From the NCBI GenBank assembly GCA_026874595.1, contig CM049306.1, forward strand, positions 108,395,142 through 108,459,141: a stretch of 64,000 bases of DNA, read 5' to 3'. Below the pieces are notes generated by a model that had not been told where the DNA came from, made no database searches, and saw only the letters and a program-made list of their open reading frames with translations. Source of the stretch: Sipunculus nudus. Taxonomy: Eukaryota; Annelida; Sipuncula; Golfingiida; Sipunculidae. Position numbers and translations under genes: made by a program. Each line of letters starts with the position of its first letter. Positions within the stretch are counted from its first letter, which is position 1. Positions 27,622-41,366 of the stretch are shown piece after piece.

Positions 27622-28494
27622 GATATCAACACTGTTAACAGAGATAACAACACTGTAAACAGAGAAAACAAAGGTGACCATCGTGGACACACTGTAAACA
27701 GAGATAACAACACTGTTAACAGAGATAACAACACTGTAAACAGAGAAAACAAAGGTGACCATCGTGGACACACTGTAAACAGAGAAAACAAAGGTGACCA
27801 TCGTGGACACATTGTAAACAGAGATAACAAAGGTGACCATCGTGGACACCACTGTAAACAGAGAAAACAAAGGTGACCATCGTGGACACACTGTAAACAG
27901 AGAAAACAAAGGCGACCATCGTGGACACCACTGTAAACAGAGAAAACAAAGGTGACCATCGTGGACACCACTGTGAACAGAGGAAAACAAAGGTGACCAT
28001 CGTGGACACACAGCAAACAGAGAAAACAAAGGTGACCATCGTGGACACCACTGTAAACAGAGAAAACAAAGGTGACCATCGTAGACACATTGTAAACAGA
28101 GATAACAAAGGTGACCATCGTGGACACCACTGTAAACAGAGAAAACAAAGGTGACCATCGTGGACACACTGTAAACAGAGATAACAAAGGTGACCATCGT
28201 GGACACACTGTAAACAGAGAAAACAAAGGTGACCATCGTGGACACACTGTAAACAGAGAAAACAAAGGTGACCATCGTGGACACACTGTAAACAGAGAAA
28301 ACAAAGGTGACCATCGTGGACACACTGTAAACAGAGAAAACAACACTGTTAACAGAGATAACAACACTGTAAACAGAGAAAACAAAGGTGACCATCGTGG
28401 ACACACAGCAAACAGAGAAAACAAAGGTGACCATCGTGGACACACTGTAAACAGAGAAAACAAAGGTGACCATCGTGGACACACTGTAAACAGA
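27622..28494. repeat. 873-bp higher-order repeat, copy 3 of 3
   Basis: GGCGACC at 27,913 and GTAGACACATTG at 28,081, the latter shared with copy 2. The 39-mer run is at about 28,211-28,325. Confidence 0.88.
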
Positions 28495-30300
28495 GATATC
28501 AACACTGTTAACAGAGATAACAACACTGTAAACAGAGAAAACAAAGGTGACCATCGTGGACACACTGTAAACAGAGATAACAACACTGTTAACAGAGATA
28601 ACAACACTGTAAACAGAGAAAACAAAGGTGACCATCGTGGACACACTGTAAACAGAGAAAACAAAGGTGACCATCGTGGACACATTGTAAACAGAGATAA
28701 CAAAGGTGACCATCGTGGACACCACTGTAAACAGAGAAAACAAAGGTGACCATCGTGGACACACTGTAAACAGAGAAAACAAAGGCGACCATCGTGGACA
28801 CCACTGTAAACAGAGAAAACAAAGGTGACCATCGTGGACACCACTGTAAACAGAGATAACAAAGGTGACCATCGTGGACACCACTGTAAACAGAGGAAAA
28901 CAAAGGTGACCATCGTGGACACCACTGTAAACAGAGAAAACAAAGGTGACCATCGTGGACACCACTGTGAACAGAGGAAAACAAAGGTGACCATCGTGGA
29001 CACCACTGTGAACAGAGAAAACAAAGGTGACCATCGTGGACACCACTGTGAACAGAGGAAAACAAAGGTGACCATCGTGGACACCACTGTGAACAGAGGA
29101 AAACAAAGGTGACCATCGTGGACACCACTGTAAACAGAGAAAACAAAGGTGACCATCGTGGACACCACTGTGAACAGAGGAAAACAAAGGTGACCATCGT
29201 TGACACCACTGTGAACAGAGGAAAACAAAGGTGACCATCGTGGACACCACTGTGAACAGAGGAAAACAAAGGTGACCATCGTGGACACACAGCAAACAGA
29301 GAAAACAAAGGTGACCATCGTGGACACCACTGTAAACAGAGAAAACAAAGGTGACCATCGTGGACACCACTGTAAACAGAGAAAACAAAGGTGACCATCG
29401 TGGACACCACTGAAAACAGAGAAAACAAAGGTGACCATCGTGGACACACTGTAAACAGAGGAAAACAAAGGTGACCATCGTGGACACACTGTAAACAGAG
29501 AAAACAAAGGTGACCATCGTGGACACCACTGTAAACAGAGAAAAACAAAGGTGACCATCGTGGACACCATTGTAAACAGAGAAAACAAAGGTGACCATCG
29601 TGGACACCACTGTAAACAGAGAAAACAAAGGTGACCATCGTGGACACCACTGTGAACAGAGAAAACAAAGGTGACCATCGTGGACACCACTGTGAACAGA
29701 GGAAAACAAAGGTGACCATCGTGGACACCACTGTGAACAGAGGAAAACAAAGGTGACCATCGTGGACACCACTGTAAACAGAGAAAACAAAGGTGACCAT
29801 CGTGGACACCACTGTGAACAGAGGAAAACAAAGGTGACCATCGTGGACACCACTGTGAACAGAGGAAAACAAAGGTGACCATCGTGGACACCACTGTGAA
29901 CAGAGGAAAACAAAGGTGACCATCGTGGACACACAGCAAACAGAGAAAACAAAGGTGACCATCGTGGACACCACTGTAAACAGAGAAAACAAAGGTGACC
30001 ATCGTGGACACCACTGTAAACAGAGAAAACAAAGGTGACCATCGTGGACACCACTGAAAACAGAGAAAACAAAGGTGACCATCGTGGACACACTGTAAAC
30101 AGAGGAAAACAAAGGTGACCATCGTGGACACACTGTAAACAGAGAAAACAAAGGTGACCATCGTGGACACCACTGTAAACAGAGAAAACAAAGGTGACCA
30201 TCGTGGACACACAGCAAACAGAGAAAACAAAGGTGACCATCGTGGACACACTGTAAACAGAGAAAACAAAGGTGACCATCGTGGACACACTGTAAACAGA
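28495..30300. repeat. 1,806-bp higher-order repeat, copy 3 of 3
   Basis: Full length like copy 1, but with the GATAAC variant of copy 2 at about 28,853 and GGCGACC at 28,786. The offset from copy 2 is 4,075 before the lost 40-mer and 4,115 after it. From 29,820 on, it is also the start of copy 4 of the 1.34-kb module (29,820-31,158). Confidence 0.88.
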
Positions 30301-32175
30301 GATATCAACACTGTTAACAGAGATAACAACACTGTAAACAGAGAAAACAAAGGTGACCATCGTGGACACACTGTAAACAGAGATAACAACACTGTTAACA
30401 GAGATAACAACACTGTAAACAGAGAAAACAAAGGTGACCATCGTGGACACACTGTAAACAGAGAAAACAAAGGTGACCATCGTGGACACATTGTAAACAG
30501 AGATAACAAAGGTGACCATCGTGGACACCACTGTAAACAGAGAAAACAAAGGTGACCATCGTGGACACACTGTAAACAGAGATAACAACACTGTTAACAG
30601 AGATAACAACACTGTAAACAGAGATAACAAAGGTGACCATCGTGGAAACACTGTAAACAGAGATAACAACACTGTTAACAGAGATAACAACACTGTAAAC
30701 AGAGATAACAAAGGTGACCATCGTAGACACATTGTAAACAGAGATAACAAAGGTGACCATCGTGGACACCACTGTAAACAGAGAAAACAAAGGTGACCAT
30801 CGTGGACACACTGTAAACAGAGATAACAACACTGTTAACAGAGATAACAACACTGTAAACAGAAATAACAAAGGTGACCATCGTGGACACATTGTAAACA
30901 GAGATAACAACACTGTAAACAGAGATAACAACACTGTAAACAGAGATAAGAAAGGTGACCATCGTGGACACCACTGTAAACAGAGAAAACAAAGGTGACC
31001 ATCGTGGACACACTGTAAACAGAGAAAACAAAGGTGACCATCGTGGACACCACTGTGAACAGAGGAAAACAAAGGTGACCATCGTGGACACCACTGTAAA
31101 CAGAGAAAACAAAGGTGACCATCGTGGACACCACTGTAAACAGAGAAAACAAAGGTGACCATCGTGGACACACTGTAAACAGAGATAACAAAGGTGACCA
31201 TCGTGGATACCACTGTAAACAGAGAAAACAAAGGTGACCATCGTGGACACCACTGTGAACAGAGGAAAACAAAGGTGACCATCGTGGACACCACTGTGAA
31301 CAGAGAAAACAAAGGTGACCATCGTGGACACCACTGTAAACAGAGAAAACAAAGGTGACCATCGTGGACACATTGTAAACAGAGAAAACAAAGGTGACCA
31401 TCGTGGACACACTGTAAACAGAGAAAACAAAGGTGACCATCGTAGACACCACTGTAAACAGAGAAAACAAAGGTGACCATCGTGGACACCACTGAAAACA
31501 GAGAAAACAATGGTGACCATCGTGGACACACTGTAAACAGAGGAAAACAAAGGTGACCATCGTGGACACATTGTAAACAGAGAAAACAAAGGTGACCATC
31601 GTGGACACACTGTAAACAGAGAAAACAAAGGTGACCATCGTGGACACCACTGTAAACAGAGAAAACAAAGGTGACCTTCGTGGACACCACTGTAAACAGA
31701 GAAAACAAAGGTGACCTTCGTGGACACCACTGAAAACAGAGAAAACAAAGGTGACCATCGTGGACACCACTGAAAACAGAGAAAACAAAGGTGACCATTG
31801 TGGACACACTGTAAACAGAGGAAAACAAAGGTGACCATCGTGGACACATTGTAAACAGAGAAAACAAAGGTGACCATCGTGGACACACTGTAAACAGAGA
31901 AAACAAAGGTGACCATCGTGGACACCACTGAAAATAGAGAAAACAAAGGTGACCATCGTGGACACACTGTAAACAGAGAAAACAAAGGTGACCATCGTGG
32001 ACACACTGTAAACAGAGAAAACAACACTGTTAACAGAGATAACAACACTGTAAACAGAGAAAACAAAGGTGACCATCGTGGACACACAGCAAACAGAGAA
32101 AACAAAGGTGACCATCGTGGACACACTGTAAACAGAGAAAACAAAGGTGACCATCGTGGACACACTGTAAACAGA
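30301..32175. repeat. 1,875-bp interval: module copy 4 then a marker-rich tail
   Basis: To 31,158 it follows 482-1,339 at +29,819, including the 21-mer-rich block (30,512-31,000). A private GGAAACACTG at about 30,644 replaces GGACACACTG. Afterwards GGATACC (31,206), GTAGACACC (31,443), AACAATGG, the CCTTCG pair, CCATTGTGG (31,797) and GAAAATAGAG (31,932) follow, matching 20,860-21,594 at +10,581. Confidence 0.85.
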
Positions 32176-33649
32176 GATATCAACACTGTTAACAGAGATA
32201 ACAACACTGTAAACAGAGAAAACAAAGGTGACCATCGTGGACACACTGTAAACAGAGATAACAACACTGTTAACAGAGATAACAACACTGTAAACAGAGA
32301 AAACAAAGGTGACCATCGTGGACACACTGTAAACAGAGAAAACAAAGGTGACCATCGTGGACACATTGTAAACAGAGATAACAAAGGTGACCATCGTGGA
32401 CACCACTGTAAACAGAGAAAACAAAGGTGACCATCGTGGACACACTGTAAACAGAGAAAACAAAGGCGACCATCGTGGACACCACTGTAAACAGAGAAAA
32501 CAAAGGTGACCATCGTGGACACCACTGTGAACAGAGGAAAACAAAGGTGACCATCGTGGACACACAGCAAACAGAGAAAACAAAGGTGACCATCGTGGAC
32601 ACCACTGTAAACAGAGAAAACAAAGGTGACCATCGTGGACACCACTGTAAACAGAGAAAACAAAGGTGACCATCGTGGACACCACTGAAAACAGAGAAAA
32701 CAAAGGTGACCATCGTGGACACACTGTAAACAGAGGAAAACAAAGGTGACCATCGTGGATACCACTGTAAACAGAGAAAACAAAGGTGACCATCGTGGAC
32801 ACCACTGTGAACAGAGGAAAACAAAGGTGACCATCGTGGACACCACTGTGAACAGAGAAAACAAAGGTGACCATCGTGGACACCACTGTAAACAGAGAAA
32901 ACAAAGGTGACCATCGTGGACACATTGTAAACAGAGAAAACAAAGGTGACCATCGTGGACACACTGTAAACAGAGAAAACAAAGGTGACCATCGTAGACA
33001 CCACTGTAAACAGAGAAAACAAAGGTGACCATCGTGGACACCACTGAAAACAGAGAAAACAATGGTGACCATCGTGGACACACTGTAAACAGAGGAAAAC
33101 AAAGGTGACCATCGTGGACACATTGTAAACAGAGAAAACAAAGGTGACCATCGTGGACACACTGTAAACAGAGAAAACAAAGGTGACCATCGTGGACACC
33201 ACTGTAAACAGAGAAAACAAAGGTGACCTTCGTGGACACCACTGTAAACAGAGAAAACAAAGGTGACCTTCGTGGACACCACTGAAAACAGAGAAAACAA
33301 AGGTGACCATCGTGGACACCACTGAAAACAGAGAAAACAAAGGTGACCATCGAGGACACACTGTAAACAGAGGAAAACAAAGGTGACCATCGTGGACACC
33401 ACTGAAAACAGAGAAAACAAAGGTGACCATCGTGGACACACTGTAAACAGAGAAAACAAAGGTGACCATCGTGGACACACTGTAAACAGAGAAAACAACA
33501 CTGTTAACAGAGATAACAACACTGTAAACAGAGAAAACAAAGGTGACCATCGTGGACACACAGCAAACAGAGAAAACAAAGGTGACCATCGTGGACACAC
33601 TGTAAACAGAGAAAACAAAGGTGACCATCGTGGACACACTGTAAACAGA
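32176..33649. repeat. 1,474-bp higher-order repeat, copy 3 of 7
   Basis: GGCGACC at 32,467; the next unit is normal GGACACCACTG, unlike copies 1 and 2. It sits inside a 2.98-kb duplication (20.85-23.83 kb to 31.43-34.41 kb, offset 10,581). CGAGG lies near 33,352. Confidence 0.9.
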
Positions 33650-34127
33650 GATATCAACACTGTTAACAGAGATAACAACACTGTAAACAGAGAAAACAAA
33701 GGTGACCATCGTGGACACACTGTAAACAGAGATAACAACACTGTTAACAGAGATAACAACACTGTAAACAGAGAAAACAAAGGTGACCATCGTGGACACA
33801 CTGTAAACAGAGAAAACAAAGGTGACCATCGTGGACACATTGTAAACAGAGATAACAAAGGTGACCATCGTGGACACCACTGTAAACAGAGAAAACAAAG
33901 GTGACCATCGTGGACACACTGTAAACAGAGAAAACAAAGGTGACCATCGTGGACACACTGTAAACAGAGAAAACAACACTGTTAACAGAGATAACAACAC
34001 TGTAAACAGAGAAAACAAAGGTGACCATCGTGGACACACAGCAAACAGAGAAAACAAAGGTGACCATCGTGGACACACTGTAAACAGAGAAAACAAAGGT
34101 GACCATCGTGGACACACTGTAAACAGA
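33650..34127. repeat. 478-bp higher-order repeat, copy 4 of 6
   Basis: At +10,581 from copy 2. Unit order unchanged. Confidence 0.9.
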
Positions 34128-34962
34128 GATATCAACACTGTTAACAGAGATAACAACACTGTAAACAGAGAAAACAAAGGTGACCATCGTGGACACACTG
34201 TAAACAGAGATAACAACACTGTTAACAGAGATAACAACACTGTAAACAGAAAAAACAAAGGTGACCATCGTGGACACACTGTAAACAGAGAAAACAAAGG
34301 TGACCATCGTGGACACATTGTAAACAGAGATAACAAAGGTGACCATCGTGGACACCACTGTAAACAGAGAAAACAAAGGTGACCATCGTGGACACACTGT
34401 AAACAGAGAAAACAAAGGTGACCATCGTGGACACCACTGTAAACAGAGAAAACAAAGGTGACCTTCGTGGACACCACTGTAAACAGAGAAAACAAAGGTG
34501 ACCTTCGTGGACACCACTGAAAACAGAGAAAACAAAGGTGACCATCGTGGACACCACTGAAAACAGAGAAAACAAAGGTGACCATTGTGGACACACTGTA
34601 AACAGAGGAAAACAAAGGTGACCATCGTGGACACATTGTAAACAGAGAAAACAAAGGTGACCATCGTGGACACACTGTAAACAGAGAAAACAAAGGTGAC
34701 CATCGTGGACACCACTGAAAATAGAGAAAACAAAGGTGACCATCGTGGACACACTGTAAGCAGAGAAAACAAAGGTGACCATCGTGGACACACTGTAAAC
34801 AGAGAAAACAACACTGTTAACAGAGATAACAACACTGTAAACAGAGAAAACAAAGGTGACCATCGTGGACACACAGCAAACAGAGAAAACAAAGGTGACC
34901 ATCGTGGACACACTGTAAACAGAGAAAACAAAGGTGACCATCGTGGACACACTGTAAACAGA
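34128..34962. repeat. 835-bp interval
   Basis: One of the few late GATATC cores without GGCGACC at +291; base 34,419 is T. It carries a private GAAAAAACAAAGG near 34,248 and GTAAGCAG at about 34,757. It passes quickly to the CCTTCG pair, CCATTGTGG (34,586) and GAAAATAGAG (34,721), so most of the middle of the 1,474-bp repeat is missing. Confidence 0.82.
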
Positions 34963-36436
34963 GATATCAACACTGTTAACAGAGATAACAACACTGTAAA
35001 CAGAGAAAACAAAGGTGACCATCGTGGACACACTGTAAACAGAGATAACAACACTGTTAACAGAGATAACAACACTGTAAACAGAGAAAACAAAGGTGAC
35101 CATCGTGGACACACTGTAAACAGAGAAAACAAAGGTGACCATCGTGGACACATTGTAAACAGAGATAACAAAGGTGACCATCGTGGACACCACTGTAAAC
35201 AGAGAAAACAAAGGTGACCATCGTGGACACACTGTAAACAGAGAAAACAAAGGCGACCATCGTGGACACCACTGTAAACAGAGAAAACAAAGGTGACCAT
35301 CGTGGACACCACTGTGAACAGAGGAAAACAAAGGTGACCATCGTGGACACACAGCAAACAGAGAAAACAAAGGTGACCATCGTGGACACCACTGTAAACA
35401 GAGAAAACAAAGGTGACCATCGTGGACACCACTGTAAACAGAGAAAACAAAGGTGACCATCGTGGACACCACTGAAAACAGAGAAAACAAAGGTGACCAT
35501 CGTGGACACACTGTAAACAGAGGAAAACAAAGGTGACCATCGTGGATACCACTGTAAACAGAGAAAACAAAGGTGACCATCGTGGACACCACTGTGAACA
35601 GAGGAAAACAAAGGTGACCATCGTGGACACCACTGTGAACAGAGAAAACAAAGGTGACCATCGTGGACACCACTGTAAACAGAGAAAACAAAGGTGACCA
35701 TCGTGGACACATTGTAAACAGAGAAAACAAAGGTGACCATCGTGGACACACTGTAAACAGAGAAAACAAAGGTGACCATCGTAGACACCACTGTAAACAG
35801 AGAAAACAAAGGTGACCATCGTGGACACCACTGAAAACAGAGAAAACAATGGTGACCATCGTGGACACACTGTAAACAGAGGAAAACAAAGGTGACCATC
35901 GTGGACACATTGTAAACAGAGAAAACAAAGGTGACCATCGTGGACACACTGTAAACAGAGAAAACAAAGGTGACCATCGTGGACACCACTGTAAACAGAG
36001 AAAACAAAGGTGACCTTCGTGGACACCACTGTAAACAGAGAAAACAAAGGTGACCTTCGTGGACACCACTGAAAACAGAGAAAACAAAGGTGACCATCGT
36101 GGACACCACTGAAAACAGAGAAAACAAAGGTGACCATCGAGGACACACTGTAAACAGAGGAAAACAAAGGTGACCATCGTGGACACCACTGAAAACAGAG
36201 AAAACAAAGGTGACCATCGTGGACACACTGTAAACAGAGAAAACAAAGGTGACCATCGTGGACACACTGTAAACAGAGAAAACAACACTGTTAACAGAGA
36301 TAACAACACTGTAAACAGAGAAAACAAAGGTGACCATCGTGGACACACAGCAAACAGAGAAAACAAAGGTGACCATCGTGGACACACTGTAAACAGAGAA
36401 AACAAAGGTGACCATCGTGGACACACTGTAAACAGA
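34963..36436. repeat. 1,474-bp higher-order repeat, copy 4 of 7
   Basis: GGCGACC at 35,254 and CGAGG near 36,139. From about 34,765 onward it is the left part of a segment that reappears 12,342 bp downstream, where copy 7 is its counterpart. Confidence 0.9.
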
Positions 36437-36914
36437 GATATCAACACTGTTAACAGAGATAACAACACTGTAAACAGAGAAAACAAAGGTGACCATCGTG
36501 GACACACTGTAAACAGAGATAACAACACTGTTAACAGAGATAACAACACTGTAAACAGAGAAAACAAAGGTGACCATCGTGGACACACTGTAAACAGAGA
36601 AAACAAAGGTGACCATCGTGGACACATTGTAAACAGAGATAACAAAGGTGACCATCGTGGACACCACTGTAAACAGAGAAAACAAAGGTGACCATCGTGG
36701 ACACACTGTAAACAGAGAAAACAAAGGTGACCATCGTGGACACACTGTAAACAGAGAAAACAACACTGTTAACAGAGATAACAACACTGTAAACAGAGAA
36801 AACAAAGGTGACCATCGTGGACACACAGCAAACAGAGAAAACAAAGGTGACCATCGTGGACACACTGTAAACAGAGAAAACAAAGGTGACCATCGTGGAC
36901 ACACTGTAAACAGA
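36437..36914. repeat. 478-bp higher-order repeat, copy 5 of 6
   Basis: Follows copy 4 of the 1,474-bp repeat. Its counterpart is 48,779-49,256 at +12,342. Confidence 0.9.
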
Positions 36915-38959
36915 GATATCAACACTGTTAACAGAGATAACAACACTGTAAACAGAGAAAACAAAGGTGACCATCGTGGACACACTGTAAACAGAGATAA
37001 CAACACTGTTAACAGAGATAACAACACTGTAAACAGAGAAAACAAAGGTGACCATCGTGGACACACTGTAAACAGAGAAAACAAAGGTGACCATCGTGGA
37101 CACATTGTAAACAGAGATAACAAAGGTGACCATCGTGGACACCACTGTAAACAGAGAAAACAAAGGTGACCATCGTGGACACACTGTAAACAGAGAAAAC
37201 AAAGGCGACCATCGTGGACACCACTGTAAACAGAGAAAACAAAGGTGACCATCGTGGACACCACTGTGAACAGAGGAAAACAAAGGTGACCATCGTGGAC
37301 ACACAGCAAACAGAGAAAACAAAGGTGACCATCGTGGACACCACTGTAAACAGAGAAAACAAAGGTGACCATCGTGGACACCACTGTAAACAGAGAAAAC
37401 AAAGGTGACCATCGTGGACACCACTGAAAACAGAGAAAACAAAGGTGACCATCGTGGACACCACTGTAAACAGAGAAAACAAAGGTGACCATCGTGGACA
37501 CCACTGTAAACAGAGATAACAAAGGTGACCATCGTGGACACATTGTAAACAGAGAAAACAAAGGTGACCATCGTGGACACACTGTAAACAGAGAAAACAA
37601 AGGTGACCATCGTAGACACCACTGTAAACAGAGAAAACAAAGGTGACCATCGTGGACACCACTGAAAACAGAGAAAAAAAGGTGACCATCGTGGACACAC
37701 TGTAAACAGAGGAAAACAAAGGTGACCATCGTGGACACATTGTAAACAGAGAAAACAAAGGTGACCATCGTGGACACACTGTAAACAGAGAAAACAAAGG
37801 TGACCATCGTGGACACCACTGTAAACAGAGAAAACAAAGGTGACCTTCGTGGACACCACGGTAAACAGAGAAAACAAAGGTGACCATCGTGGACACCACT
37901 GTAAACAGAGAAAACAAAGGTGACCATCGTGGACACCACTGTAAACAGAGAAAACAAAGGTGACCATCGTGGACACCACTGAAAACAGAGAAAACAAAGG
38001 TGACCATCGTGGACACACTGTAAACAGAGAAAACAAAGGTGACCATCGTGGACACACTGTAAACAGAGAAAACAACACTGTTAACAGAGATAACAACACT
38101 GTAAACAGAGAAAACAAAGGTGACCATCGTGGACACACAGCAAACAGAGAAAACAAAGGTGACCATCGTGGACACACTGTAAACAGAGAAAACAAAGGTG
38201 ACCATCGTGGACACACTTTAAACAGAGATAACAACACTGTTAACAGAGATAACAACACTGTAAACAGAGAAAACAAAGGTGACCATCGTGGACACACTGT
38301 AAACAGAGAAAACAAAGGTGACAATCGTGGACACATTGTAAACAGAGATAACAAAGGTGACCATCGTGGACACCACTGTAAACAGAGAAAACAAATGTGA
38401 CCATCGTGGACACACTGTAAACAGAGATAACAACACTGTTAACAGAGATAACAACACTGTAAACAGAGATAACAAAGGTGACCATCGTGGACACACTGTA
38501 AACAGAGATAACAACACTGTTAACAGAGATAACAACACTGTAAACAGAGATAACAAAGGTGACCATCGTGGACACATTGTAAACAGAGATAACAAAGGTG
38601 ACCATCGTGGACACCACTGTAAACAGAGAAAACAAAGGTGACCATCGTGGACACACTGTAAACAGAGATAACAACACTGTTAACAGAGATAACAACACTG
38701 TAAACAGAGATAACAAAGGTGACCATCGTGGACACACTGTAAACAGAGATAACAACACTGTTAACAGAGATAACAACACTGTAAACAGAGATAACAAAGG
38801 TGACCATCGTGGACACCACTGTAAACAGAGAAAACAAAGGTGACCATCGTGGACACACTGTAAACAGAGAAAACAAAGGTGACCATCGTGGACACCACTG
38901 TGAACAGAGGAAAACAAAGGTGACCATCGTGGACACCACTGTAAACAGAGAAAACAAAG
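36915..38959. repeat. GGCGACC core, deletion-marked stretch and 21-mer-rich block
   Basis: GGCGACC at 37,206; GAGAAAAAAAGG (1 base short) near 37,675; CCACGGTAAAC near 37,857; ACACTTTAAAC near 38,216 in place of the GATATC 21-mer context; GGTGACAATCG near 38,321 (BstEII-type site lost); and AACAAATGTGACC near 38,392. A 21-mer-rich block fills 38,400-38,790. The same rare series recurs at 49,257-51,239 and largely at 51,624-53,640. Confidence 0.85.
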
Positions 38960-40029
38960 GTGACCATCGTGGACACCACTGTAAACAGAGAAAACAAAGG
39001 TGACCATCGTGGACACACTGTAAACAGAGATAACAAAGGTGACCATCGTGGACACACTGTAAACAGAGAAAACAAAGGTGACCATCGTGGACACACTGTA
39101 AACAGAGAAAACAAAGGTGACCATCGTGGACACACTGTAAACAGAGAAAACAAAGGTGACCATCGTGGACACACTGTAAACAGAGAAAACAACACTGTTA
39201 ACAGAGATAACAACACTGTAAACAGAGAAAACAAAGGTGACCATCGTGGACACACAGCAAACAGAGAAAACAAAGGTGACCATCGTGGACACACTGTAAA
39301 CAGAGATAACAAAGGTGACCATCGTGGATACCACTGTAAACAGAGAAAACAAAGGTGACCATCGTGGACACCACTGTGAACAGAGGAAAACAAAGGTGAC
39401 CATCGTGGACACCACTGTGAACAGAGAAAACAAAGGTGACCATCGTGGACACCACTGTAAACAGAGAAAACAAAGGTGACCATCGTGGACACATTGTAAA
39501 CAGAGAAAACAAAGGTGACCATCGTGGACACACTGTAAACAGAGAAAACAAAGGTGACCATCGTAGACACCACTGTAAACAGAGAAAACAAAGGTGACCA
39601 TCGTGGACACCACTGAAAACAGAGAAAACAATGGTGACCATCGTGGACACACTGTAAACAGAGGAAAACAAAGGTGACCATCGTGGACACATTGTAAACA
39701 GAGAAAACAAAGGTGACCATCGTGGACACACTGTAAACAGAGAAAACAAAGGTGACCATCGTGGACACCACTGTAAACAGAGAAAACAAAGGTGACCTTC
39801 GTGGACACCACTGTAAACAGAGAAAACAAAGGTGACCTTCGTGGACACCACTGAAAACAGAGAAAACAAAGGTGACCATCGTGGACACCACTGAAAACAG
39901 AGAAAACAAAGGTGACCATTGTGGACACACTGTAAACAGAGGAAAACAAAGGTGACCATCGTGGACACATTGTAAACAGAGAAAACAAAGGTGACCATCG
40001 TGGACACACTGTAAACAGAGAAAACAAAG
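38960..40029. repeat. 1,070-bp tandem duplication, first copy
   Basis: Starts with a GAAAAC 40-mer and a run of GAAAAC 39-mers, then a 21-mer pair, the CACACAGCAAAC junction, GGATACC (near 39,328), 41-mer, GTAGACACC (39,564), AACAATGG, the CCTTCG pair and CCATTGTGG (39,919). Every marker recurs 1,070 bp further on. Its first 340 bp also match 51,240-51,580. Confidence 0.9.
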
Positions 40030-41099
40030 GTGACCATCGTGGACACCACTGTAAACAGAGAAAACAAAGGTGACCATCGTGGACACACTGTAAACAGAGA
40101 TAACAAAGGTGACCATCGTGGACACACTGTAAACAGAGAAAACAAAGGTGACCATCGTGGACACACTGTAAACAGAGAAAACAAAGGTGACCATCGTGGA
40201 CACACTGTAAACAGAGAAAACAAAGGTGACCATCGTGGACACACTGTAAACAGAGAAAACAACACTGTTAACAGAGATAACAACACTGTAAACAGAGAAA
40301 ACAAAGGTGACCATCGTGGACACACAGCAAACAGAGAAAACAAAGGTGACCATCGTGGACACACTGTAAACAGAGATAACAAAGGTGACCATCGTGGATA
40401 CCACTGTAAACAGAGAAAACAAAGGTGACCATCGTGGACACCACTGTGAACAGAGGAAAACAAAGGTGACCATCGTGGACACCACTGTGAACAGAGAAAA
40501 CAAAGGTGACCATCGTGGACACCACTGTAAACAGAGAAAACAAAGGTGACCATCGTGGACACATTGTAAACAGAGAAAACAAAGGTGACCATCGTGGACA
40601 CACTGTAAACAGAGAAAACAAAGGTGACCATCGTAGACACCACTGTAAACAGAGAAAACAAAGGTGACCATCGTGGACACCACTGAAAACAGAGAAAACA
40701 ATGGTGACCATCGTGGACACACTGTAAACAGAGGAAAACAAAGGTGACCATCGTGGACACATTGTAAACAGAGAAAACAAAGGTGACCATCGTGGACACA
40801 CTGTAAACAGAGAAAACAAAGGTGACCATCGTGGACACCACTGTAAACAGAGAAAACAAAGGTGACCTTCGTGGACACCACTGTAAACAGAGAAAACAAA
40901 GGTGACCTTCGTGGACACCACTGAAAACAGAGAAAACAAAGGTGACCATCGTGGACACCACTGAAAACAGAGAAAACAAAGGTGACCATTGTGGACACAC
41001 TGTAAACAGAGGAAAACAAAGGTGACCATCGTGGACACATTGTAAACAGAGAAAACAAAGGTGACCATCGTGGACACACTGTAAACAGAGAAAACAAAG
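40030..41099. repeat. 1,070-bp tandem duplication, second copy
   Basis: Immediate direct repeat of 38,960-40,029, with markers at +1,070 (GGATACC near 40,398, GTAGACACC near 40,634, CCATTGTGG near 40,989). Neither copy has a GATATC, which explains the long 4,452-bp gap between sites 36,915 and 41,367. After 41,099 a GAAAATAGAG unit opens the 3,666-bp duplication. Confidence 0.9.
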
Positions 41100-41366
41100 G
41101 TGACCATCGTGGACACCACTGAAAATAGAGAAAACAAAGGTGACCATCGTGGACACACTGTAAACAGAGAAAACAAAGGTGACCATCGTGGACACACTGT
41201 AAACAGAGAAAACAACACTGTTAACAGAGATAACAACACTGTAAACAGAGAAAACAAAGGTGACCATCGTGGACACACAGCAAACAGAGAAAACAAAGGT
41301 GACCATCGTGGACACACTGTAAACAGAGAAAACAAAGGTGACCATCGTGGACACACTGTAAACAGA

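Noticed and set aside
38960-41099. Treating the exact tandem duplications as certain biology
   Set aside because: Near-identical blocks of 1-4 kb are also typical assembly errors in satellite DNA. Sequence alone cannot separate these, so the duplications are reported as observed in this sequence only.
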